Shown: positions 54,569 through 64,000 of the stretch, piece after piece
Layout: each line of letters begins with the position of its first letter
Position numbering within the stretch: the first letter of the stretch is position 1
NCBI RefSeq assembly: GCF_032197885.1
Contig: NZ_CP134159.1
Location: 1,054,001 to 1,118,000, forward strand
Direction: 5' to 3'
DNA from: Levilactobacillus namurensis
GTDB taxonomy: Bacteria; Bacillota; Bacilli; Lactobacillales; Lactobacillaceae
Length of the DNA: 64,000 nucleotides
Made by a program: the position numbers and the translations under genes
Notes under the pieces: generated by a model
What the model was told of the DNA's origin: nothing
Seen by the model: only the letters and a program-made list of their open reading frames with translations
Database searches by the model: none

Positions 54569-55795
54569 TTACTTCGATTGAGGGCTCAGCTCATAGGAGT
54601 AAGGTTGATTCGTTTTTATCAGGTATAGGATTGTTTTAATAAGACGATCCATTTGACGGACGATGAGTTTCTTCTTTGAAGAAGAAGCTTCTCGTCTTTT
54701 TTCGTATGCATCGCGAATATGATTGTCGCCCATCTTAGGATTAAGCATAAGAACGACCGTCCAATACAAGATTCGGCGTGCATGGGGATTACCGTGTTTG
54801 GTGATATGGCGAGCGGATTGATGGTCACCGGAGTCAACTTCCGTTGTGTCCAGGCCAACATAGCTGTTCAATTGCTGACGGGTATTGAACCGTCGGATAT
54901 CACCTAATTCACTAATTAGCCGAATGGCGGTACTGCCACCAATACCAGGGATTGTTTGAAGAAGCGTAAACTCTGACAAGGATTTACCTAAGGCCATCAT
55001 GCGCACGACCTGCTGGTCCTGCGCTGCTTCTAGGGTGAGAACTTGTTCCGCCAAAGCTTTCATTTGCCGCGTGTTATCCGAAGTAACGGGTACGGCGTCA
55101 CCATTCTGAGCGGCCAGTTTCCATAACTTTCGTGCGGCATCGTGAATACGCCTAGCGTTCATCCCTTTGAAATGTGCTGCTGATATTCGTGCTTCTAACG
55201 CGTTAAGGTCGCCAATTTCACGAACGATTTGTGCATGCGGGAAGAGTGTTAGGATCTTCCAAGCCAGCTTTGTATCGAAGTTAAAGCCACCCTTGGAGGC
55301 CCCAAATGACGCAAATACAAGCTGTAAGACACGATGAGCTCGATTGCGGGCCCGTTTCTTATCCTCATTGAGTTGGTCGTAATAACGGTTCATATCCGTT
55401 AATTCACGATAGATGGGATCCTGTTTGTAAGCTAGAAGATAGGGCTCTAACTGTTCGGTAAACTCGGTAATCGCCAATCGGCGCGCATCACGTTGATCGT
55501 TTTTTCTCATTCGCGTACCAGTGGCGATGCGATTCTTAGCCGCCAGGGGATTTAAAATATGGTAATTCAAATTTTCTTGTTGAAGGAAATACTCTAAGCG
55601 CCGGGAGTAAACACCAGTCGCTTCAAAGACGATTTCCGCTTTTCCGCCGAACTGAAGCACGACGTGTTTCAGTTCATTAAATCCCAGTGCATCTAGAGGG
55701 ACGGTCAGTTCTTTGGCGACGATTAAATCCGTCGCCACCGCAACGTTAGCTTTGTTTTTACTGACATCGATTCCAATAATTGTTCGCATAATCAT
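54569..55795 (-). CDS. IS110 family transposase (DEDD/RuvC N-terminal plus Tnp_20 domain)
   Basis: A 408-residue recombinase that appears intact. The N-terminal DEDD RuvC-like domain has Asp10 in IIGIDVSKNKANVAV, Glu in IVFEATGVYSRRL, and Asp pair in KNDQRDARRLA. A coiled-coil linker (YYDQLNEDKKRARNRAHR) joins it to the C-terminal domain with helix-hairpin-helix TIPGIGGSTAIRLISELGD and the serine region YVGLDTTEVDSGDHQS, where the nucleophilic Ser is expected, then ITKHGNPHARRILYW. ATG 55795 or ATG 55789 are both possible. No frameshift or internal stop is seen. Confidence 0.95.
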   Translation of the reverse strand: MIMRTIIGIDVSKNKANVAVATDLIVAKELTVPLDALGFNELKHVVLQFGGKAEIVFEATGVYSRRLEYFLQQENLNYHILNPLAAKNRIATGTRMRKNDQRDARRLAITEFTEQLEPYLLAYKQDPIYRELTDMNRYYDQLNEDKKRARNRAHRVLQLVFASFGASKGGFNFDTKLAWKILTLFPHAQIVREIGDLNALEARISAAHFKGMNARRIHDAARKLWKLAAQNGDAVPVTSDNTRQMKALAEQVLTLEAAQDQQVVRMMALGKSLSEFTLLQTIPGIGGSTAIRLISELGDIRRFNTRQQLNSYVGLDTTEVDSGDHQSARHITKHGNPHARRILYWTVVLMLNPKMGDNHIRDAYEKRREASSSKKKLIVRQMDRLIKTILYLIKTNQPYSYELSPQSK

Positions 55796-55799
55796 ATAC

Positions 55800-55965
55800 C
55801 TGTCTTTCTGAAGTCTTCACGTCAGTTTTAGTAATCTCGTTTTCAAAACACGGCTTCGAGAGCCCAAATACTTTGATCAAATTGACTAAAACCAGTGAAG
55901 CGGCCATTTTTTATTACGGTCTCAAGGACCCAAAGCGCCCACGGCCTGTCTTCACTACCACTATA
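55800..55965 (-). ncRNA. Candidate IS110 bridge RNA (not computed, read by eye)
   Basis: On the minus strand, 5' of the transposase. A -10-like TATAGT (55960-55965) precedes stem-loop 1: AGTGAAG (55950-55956) pairs with CTTCACT (55894-55900), GGCC with GGCC, enclosing an internal loop and a GGTC/GACC apical hairpin. Stem-loop 2: GTTTTAGT (55885-55892) pairs with ACTAAAAC (55825-55832), enclosing an internal loop and GGCT/AGCC apical hairpin (55852-55864). Two tandem internal-loop stem-loops is the layout of the target- and donor-binding loops of bridge RNAs in IS110 elements. Confidence 0.5.
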
Positions 55966-55972
55966 AAGTAAT

Positions 55973-56013
55973 AGAGGCATAGGAGCACCCCGTCGGGTAA
56001 CTTCTATGCCTCT
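55973..56013 (+). terminator. Hairpin/terminator upstream of rRNA promoters
   Basis: AGAGGCATAG / CTATGCCTCT, 10 bp, with inner AG/CT and ACCC/GGGT pairing, followed shortly by a T7 run. It isolates the rRNA operon from upstream transcription. Confidence 0.7.
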
Positions 56014-56043
56014 AAGCTTAGTATTTTTTTATTGAAAAAACGC

Positions 56044-56072
56044 TTGACCGAATTAGCAATGATTGATATGAT
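56044..56072 (+). promoter_or_regulatory. rRNA promoter P1
   Basis: TTGACC, 17 bases, TATGAT. Confidence 0.75.
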
Positions 56073-56149
56073 ATTATCTGTTGTCGCAAGGACAGCCAAT
56101 TGCATAAATAACAAGTTTCTGAATGTTCATACAAATTCGAAATTTGTGC

Positions 56150-56178
56150 TTGACGCTGTAAACGTCAACTGATACAAT
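56150..56178 (+). promoter_or_regulatory. rRNA promoter P2
   Basis: TTGACG, 17 bases, TACAAT. A palindrome ACAAATT-CGA-AATTTGT (56131-56147) ends 2 bases upstream. Confidence 0.75.
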
Positions 56179-56262
56179 GGTTTATGTTGTCAGGGCGACC
56201 TTGATAAGAAACTTAATAAACGAAATTTTGAATAAACATTCAAAATTAAATTTAAAAAGTTG

Positions 56263-56291
56263 TTGACAGGTTTTAACCGACATGATATACT
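56263..56291 (+). promoter_or_regulatory. rRNA promoter P3
   Basis: TTGACA, 17 bases, TATACT; preceded by A/T-rich sequence usable as an UP element that contains ATTTTGAAT-AAAC-ATTCAAAAT (56225-56246). Confidence 0.85.
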
Positions 56292-56335
56292 TTAAAAGTT
56301 GTCACGGAGCAATTGCTTCTGATAACTTGGTAGAC

Positions 56336-56346
56336 CTTTGAAAACT
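56336..56346 (+). promoter_or_regulatory. boxA-like antitermination signal of the rRNA leader
   Basis: CTTTGAAAACT, repeated identically at 58122-58132 in the 16S-23S spacer. Confidence 0.65.
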
Positions 56347-56477
56347 GAACATTGTTTCGACAAACCAAATATGTGTAGGGTGGTTTGAATTTTAGATTCA
56401 AACCCAAAGCAATATTTGCGAAGTCAATTCGCTTTGAAAATGTAACAACAATCGATGAGCTATTCGAGCTTATCATC

Positions 56478-61174
<4,697 letters not shown>

Positions 61175-61239
61175 AAGTAATGGTGTTCTCAAGAAGATAA
61201 TTGGTAGTAGCTAGTTTTGAGAGAACAAGCTCTCAATAG

Positions 61240-61356
61240 TGTGGTGGCGATAGCCTGAAGGATACACCTGTTCCCATGCCGAACACAGAAGTTAAGCTTC
61301 AGCACGCCAAAAGTAGTTGGGGGATCGCCCCCTGCGAGGATAGGACGTTGCCACGC
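61240..61356 (+). rRNA. 5S ribosomal RNA
   Basis: 117 bases from TGTGGTGGCG to CGTTGCCACGC, with CCCATGCCGAACACAGAAGT in loop A-B. A TTGAGAG/CTCTCAA hairpin precedes it in the 23S-5S spacer. Confidence 0.95.
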
Positions 61357-61362
61357 GTATAT

Positions 61363-61435
61363 GGAGGATTAGCTCAGTTGGGAGAGCGTCTGCCTTACAA
61401 GCAGAGGGTCACAGGTTCGAGCCCTGTATCCTCCA
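61363..61435 (+). tRNA. tRNA-Val (TAC)
   Basis: Cloverleaf with acceptor GGAGGAT/ATCCTCC and loop CTTACAA. No encoded CCA. Confidence 0.95.
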
Positions 61436-61437
61436 TT

Positions 61438-61510
61438 GAGCCCTTAGCTCAGTTGGTAGAGCATCTGACTTTTAATCAGAGGGTCGACAGTTCGAGCCTG
61501 TCAGGGCTCA
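61438..61510 (+). tRNA. tRNA-Lys (TTT)
   Basis: Acceptor GAGCCCT/AGGGCTC and anticodon loop CTTTTAA. No encoded CCA; a 16-base hairpin follows at once. Confidence 0.95.
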
Positions 61511-61526
61511 TTCACCGAGAGGTGAA
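61511..61526 (+). repeat. Spacer hairpin with GAGA loop (after tRNA-Lys)
   Basis: TTCACC-GAGA-GGTGAA, perfect 6-bp stem, adjoining the tRNA 3' end. Confidence 0.85.
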
Positions 61527-61558
61527 TGACAATTAGATATTTGAGCGATACTGGCTAT

Positions 61559-61631
61559 GCCGACTTAGCTCAGTTGGTAGAGCACCTGTCTTGTAAACAG
61601 GGGGTCGGAAGTTCGAATCTTCTAGTCGGCA
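61559..61631 (+). tRNA. tRNA-Thr (TGT)
   Basis: Acceptor GCCGACT/AGTCGGC and anticodon loop CTTGTAA. No encoded CCA. Confidence 0.95.
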
Positions 61632-61637
61632 TCATAT

Positions 61638-61709
61638 GCGGAAGTAGTTCAGTGGTAGAACATCACCTTGCCATGGTGGGGGTCGCGGGTTCGAATCCCG
61701 TCTTCCGCT
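61638..61709 (+). tRNA. tRNA-Gly (GCC)
   Basis: Acceptor GCGGAAG/CTTCCGC with T discriminator; anticodon loop TTGCCAT. Confidence 0.95.
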
Positions 61710-61710
61710 T

Positions 61711-61726
61711 AATACCGAGAGGTATT
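61711..61726 (+). repeat. Spacer hairpin with GAGA loop (after tRNA-Gly)
   Basis: AATACC-GAGA-GGTATT, perfect 6-bp stem with different arms but the same loop as at 61511-61526. Confidence 0.85.
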
Positions 61727-61742
61727 AGGTTATATACATTTT

Positions 61743-61816
61743 GCACCCATAGCGCAACTGGATAGAGTGTCTGACTACGAATCAGAAGGTTGTAGGTTCG
61801 ACTCCTACTGGGTGCA
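61743..61816 (+). tRNA. tRNA-Arg (ACG)
   Basis: Acceptor GCACCCA/TGGGTGC; anticodon loop CTACGAA, A34 expected to become inosine. Confidence 0.95.
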
Positions 61817-61822
61817 TTTAAA

Positions 61823-61896
61823 CGGGAAGTAGCTCAGCTTGGTAGAGCACCTGGTTTGGGACCAGGGGGTCGCAGGTTCGAATCCTGTCTTCCCGA
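61823..61896 (+). tRNA. tRNA-Pro (TGG)
   Basis: Acceptor CGGGAAG/CTTCCCG; anticodon loop TTTGGGA. Confidence 0.95.
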
Positions 61897-61924
61897 TTAA
61901 ATAAAAATATTTTATTTAACACTT

Positions 61925-61998
61925 CGCGGTGTAGCTCAGCTGGCTAGAGCGTTCGGTTCATACCCGAGAGGTCGAGGGTTCGATCCCCCCTGCCGCGA
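61925..61998 (+). tRNA. tRNA-Met, elongator (CAT)
   Basis: Acceptor CGCGGTG pairs fully (G-T at the base) including C1-G72, and the D-arm GTAGCTCAG matches elongator Met, so it is not the initiator. Confidence 0.85.
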
Positions 61999-62013
61999 TT
62001 TAAGACTTGAACT

Positions 62014-62087
62014 GGACCTTTAGCTCAGTTGGTTAGAGCAGACGGCTCATAACCGTCCGGTCGTAGGTTCGAGTCCTACAAGGTCCA
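62014..62087 (+). tRNA. tRNA-Ile2 (CAT, lysidine-modified)
   Basis: Anticodon CAT, but the acceptor GGACCTT has C4 and C5, features used by the lysidine synthetase TilS to select Ile2, and the body resembles Ile2. Identity is inferred. Confidence 0.75.
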
Positions 62088-62123
62088 TTTATTTGGACGT
62101 TGGTGTCTAGTGTTATGTATTAT

Positions 62124-62213
62124 GGAGGATTACCCAAGTCTGGCTGAAGGGAACGGTCTTGAAAACCGTCAGGTGGGTAAAACCACGCGAGAGTTCGAAT
62201 CTCTCATCCTCCT
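62124..62213 (+). tRNA. tRNA-Ser (TGA)
   Basis: Long-variable-arm tRNA; acceptor GGAGGAT/ATCCTCC, anticodon loop CTTGAAA. Discriminator base is T. Confidence 0.93.
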
Positions 62214-62223
62214 TTTCCATCAT

Positions 62224-62297
<74 letters not shown>

Positions 62298-62301
62298 TCA
62301 T

Positions 62302-62375
62302 GGTCTGTTGGTCCAGTTGGTTAGGACGCCTCCCTGTCACGGAGGAGATCACGAGTTCGAGTCTCGTACAGACCG
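62302..62375 (+). tRNA. tRNA-Asp (GTC), copy 1
   Basis: Acceptor GGTCTGT/ACAGACC with G discriminator; anticodon loop CTGTCAC. Confidence 0.95.
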
Positions 62376-62380
62376 TTTAT

Positions 62381-62453
62381 GGCTCGGTAGCTCAGTCGGT
62401 AGAGCAATGGATTGAAGCTCCATGTGTCGGCGGTTCGATTCCGTCCCGCGCCA
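62381..62453 (+). tRNA. tRNA-Phe (GAA)
   Basis: Anticodon loop TTGAAGC. The acceptor GGCTCGG faces CCGCGCC, leaving a T4-C69 mismatch. Confidence 0.92.
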
Positions 62454-62471
62454 TTGCTTTACTCATACAAT

Positions 62472-62542
62472 GCGGGTGTAGTTTAGTGGTAAAACCACAG
62501 CCTTCCAAGCTGTTGTCGCGAGTTCGATTCTCGTCACCCGCT
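62472..62542 (+). tRNA. tRNA-Gly (TCC)
   Basis: Acceptor GCGGGTG/CACCCGC, T discriminator, anticodon loop CTTCCAA. Confidence 0.94.
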
Positions 62543-62548
62543 TTGCAT

Positions 62549-62623
<75 letters not shown>

Positions 62624-62628
62624 TCTTT

Positions 62629-62716
62629 GGAGAAGTACTCAAGTGGCTGAAGAGGTGCCCCTGCTAAGGGTATAGGTCGCGGAAGCGGCGCGAGAGTTCG
62701 AATCTCTCCTTCTCCG
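62629..62716 (+). tRNA. tRNA-Ser (GCT)
   Basis: Long variable arm, acceptor GGAGAAG/CTTCTCC with G discriminator, anticodon loop CTGCTAA. Confidence 0.94.
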
Positions 62717-62743
62717 TTGTAACACCATATCACATTTTGATAT

Positions 62744-62816
62744 GACCCGTTGGTCAAGTGGTTTAAGACACCGCCCTTTCACGGCGGTAACATGGGTTCG
62801 AATCCCGTACGGGTCA
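62744..62816 (+). tRNA. tRNA-Glu (TTC)
   Basis: Acceptor GACCCGT/ACGGGTC; anticodon loop CTTTCAC. Confidence 0.94.
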
Positions 62817-62844
62817 TTGTACCATTTAATTTTATTACTATTAT

Positions 62845-62918
<74 letters not shown>

Positions 62919-62923
62919 TCAAT

Positions 62924-62997
62924 GGTCTGTTGGTCCAGTTGGTTAGGACGCCTCCCTGTCACGGAGGAGATCACGAGTTCGAGTCTCGTACAGACCG
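62924..62997 (+). tRNA. tRNA-Asp (GTC), copy 2
   Basis: Base-identical to the copy at 62302-62375; the fMet-Asp spacer is one base longer here. Confidence 0.95.
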
Positions 62998-63003
62998 TCC
63001 GGT

Positions 63004-63033
63004 AAGGTCTTCCTGTGGGGAAGGCCTTTTTTG
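63004..63033 (+). terminator. Terminator of the rRNA-tRNA operon
   Basis: AAGGTCTTCC pairs with GGAAGGCCTT (one G-T), followed by T6. The gene-free stretch 62998-63307 otherwise holds only the promoter and leader noted next. Confidence 0.85.
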
Positions 63034-63187
63034 GTACGTCAAAATCCTTTTTAGGCGCTGAATCAAGGGTGTAAGGGGGAGCCTGGAACTCTAGCGGCGA
63101 AAATCTTGAGAACTTAGTATGGTTGACCCCCTTGCCCCCTAAGGTGAGTGGCGATGTGTCATTAATCATGACTATTAATTAAAATGA

Positions 63188-63196
63188 TGGTACACT
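63188..63196 (+). promoter_or_regulatory. Possible extended -10 promoter before the frameshifted gene
   Basis: TGG followed by TACACT, with a weak -35 (ATGACT) 17 bases upstream. Downstream, TCTAAC (63215-63220) can pair with GTTAGA (63275-63280) around smaller hairpins. Confidence 0.4.
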
Positions 63197-63307
63197 AATG
63201 GCGCAATGGCATTATCTAACGGGTCGTGGAAGTTTTCAGTGGTTTGTTGGTGTAATTTTGGTTACAGGCGACTAGTTAGATGGTCAAAACTTTAAGGAGT
63301 TGAGACA

Positions 63308-63540
63308 ATGACTAAGGAACTTAGCAATCAGGAAATTGTACAATGGACAACTGAGCGGCTTCGACGCCGTGGCATGAACCCTAAGAATTGGCAACTTATG
63401 GCGGTTTTGCTTGATCGGGAGGTCTATTTATTTGTTCCGAAATGCGCATCGATGAGAGCAAGTTACGGTTTATCAACGACACCGGGGGCAGCTGGATATG
63501 GGGAATTTGTGGGGTGAGTAACCCCATGAAGGCCGGTTAA
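63308..63540 (+). pseudogene. Small unknown gene, apparently frameshifted
   Basis: AAGGAG lies 9 bases before an ATG that opens MTKELSNQEIVQWTTERLRRRG and runs to about VYLFVPK, after which the frame continues into unlikely sequence and stops at 63517. The -1 frame from 63442 reads MRIDESKLRFINDTGGSWIWG and stops at 63540. Joining the two gives a plausible protein of about 77 residues, so a one-base loss near 63439-63442 is likely. No family was recognised. No canonical slippery heptamer is seen, so programmed frameshifting is less likely than mutation or sequencing error. Confidence 0.6.
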
Positions 63541-63556
63541 GAGAAAAGTAGATACT

Positions 63557-63597
63557 AAAGCGACCACTCGTCGATTATCTGAGTGGTCGCTTTTTTA
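63557..63597. terminator. Bidirectional terminator at the convergent end
   Basis: AAAGCGACCACTC / GAGTGGTCGCTTT, 13-bp stem, with T6 on the plus strand; its tail meets the stop of the minus-strand gene. Confidence 0.9.
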
Positions 63598-64000
63598 GCA
63601 TTGATGGTTCAACAGAAATTCCCGTAACTGAGGATCGTGAGCATATAGGTACAAGCCATGCACGCCGCGTTTCATTAAGACGTTGATGGAATTGAGCACC
63701 AGTTGTTCCTTGATCAGCTGCAATTGGTGGGGGTCCGTTAAATCAGACCGGCGTTTGAAGGTCTCAACGTCAGTGTACTTAGCCAGGTCAATGGTCAGTT
63801 GACCATTTGCGGCTAGTGTAACTGGGGGGCCTAAGATCACCCCGACGTAATTGAGGTCAAATCCTTGGCAAGTGTAGATGGAGCCAACTTCGTTTATGGT
63901 TTGGGGAAGTTCCGCCCAAGGGGTTTGCGTATAGTTGTATTGATCCCAGGGGAGGCGAAACCGTCCCTCTTGAATGTAGTGTTTCCCACCATCGAGCGTT
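63595..64000 (-). CDS. DUF2075 (Schlafen/helicase-like) protein, C-terminal part, runs off the window
   Basis: The frame is open to the window edge, so only the last 134 residues are visible. TPWAELPQTINEVGSIYTCQ then GFDLNYVGVILGPPV is characteristic of the C-terminal helicase-type motifs of DUF2075 proteins (conserved GxxYTxQGFDLNYVGVI). These are putative DNA/RNA helicases of unknown role, often near defence or mobile genes. A GTG at 63840 would give a spurious short ORF; the real start lies outside. Confidence 0.8.
   Translation of the reverse strand, partial: TLDGGKHYIQEGRFRLPWDQYNYTQTPWAELPQTINEVGSIYTCQGFDLNYVGVILGPPVTLAANGQLTIDLAKYTDVETFKRRSDLTDPHQLQLIKEQLVLNSINVLMKRGVHGLYLYAHDPQLREFLLNHQC

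Larger units (their letters stand above)
54520..55970 (-). mobile_element. IS110-family insertion sequence
   Basis: Contains one IS110 transposase gene on the minus strand, a short 3' flank and a structured 5' non-coding region of about 170 bases. IS110 elements lack terminal inverted repeats and usually target duplications, so ends cannot be read directly. The 3' limit is placed near 54520 from an 8-base match with the predicted guide RNA loop; the 5' limit is near 55970, before a chromosomal-looking hairpin. Both limits are inferences. The element stands directly upstream of the rRNA promoters. Confidence 0.75.

Noticed and set aside
55901..56040. Match of AATAAAAAA between predicted stem-loop 1 and the sequence next to the rRNA P1 promoter, considered as a target-guide match
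   Set aside because: The string is A-rich, lies on the wrong side of the loop for the canonical guide geometry and is expected by chance.
63425..63445. Programmed -1 frameshift in the small gene
   Set aside because: No X-XXY-YYZ slippery heptamer or downstream pseudoknot is apparent at the junction.

Overview
The window is chromosomal DNA from a low-GC Gram-positive coccobacillus/rod of the family Lactobacillaceae. The 16S rRNA gene, the gene order (rny-ymdB-mutS-mutL-ruvAB-yajC; pepQ/ccpA; comG-ytxK-ackA) and the base composition (near 50% GC) look most like the Levilactobacillus (L. brevis) group. The species was not determined. About 59 protein genes, one rRNA operon, 18 tRNAs, one insertion sequence and many regulatory sites can be supported from the sequence.

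Layout. 1-12.8 kb: RNase Y (5' end outside the window), YmdB, the mismatch-repair pair MutS/MutL, Holliday-junction RuvA/RuvB, YajC, an SOS-type dinB with a LexA box inside its promoter, a DHH nanoRNase and a DEAD-box helicase. 12.8-20.8 kb: T-box-controlled alaS, then ireB/yrzL-ruvX-yrzB, zapA-cvpA-mutS2 and trxA. 20.9-30.7 kb: murI-rdgB-yfcE-cbpB, MscS, two envelope/stress proteins, divergent pepQ/ccpA around a perfect cre site, a membrane protein, and a divergent Rrf2 regulator/NAD(P)-binding oxidoreductase pair with paired candidate operators. 31-38.3 kb: a 1311-residue LPXTG-anchored leucine-rich-repeat surface protein, a polar amino-acid ABC importer whose binding protein and permease are fused, and YebC. 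38.6-45 kb: an unrecognised small gene, the complete comGA-GG pseudopilus operon, a ytxK-type methyltransferase that appears to use a CTG start, and ackA. 45-54.4 kb: amino-acid permease, aldo/keto reductase, phosphoesterases, YutD/YutF, a TIGR01906-type membrane protein, DedA, PgpA-like protein, cyclophilin and the S1-domain protein CvfD.

54.5-56.0 kb: an IS110-family element lies directly upstream of a three-promoter rRNA operon. The non-coding stretch 5' of its transposase can be folded by eye into two internal-loop stem-loops in tandem, the architecture of a bridge RNA. This is the most interesting object in the window. 56.5-63.0 kb: 16S-23S-5S rRNA and 18 tRNAs, none encoding CCA, with an internal duplication of the tRNA-fMet/tRNA-Asp pair. 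63.3-64 kb: a small frameshifted gene and the C-terminal part of a DUF2075-type protein running off the window on the minus strand.

Functional themes: genome maintenance (mutS, mutL, ruvAB, ruvX, mutS2, dinB, rdgB), RNA turnover (rny, nrnA, DEAD-box helicase), translation (alaS, rRNA/tRNA), carbon control and acetate metabolism (ccpA, ackA) and DNA uptake (comG). Most gene starts were set by Shine-Dalgarno spacing. RNA folds and promoters were read by eye and not computed.
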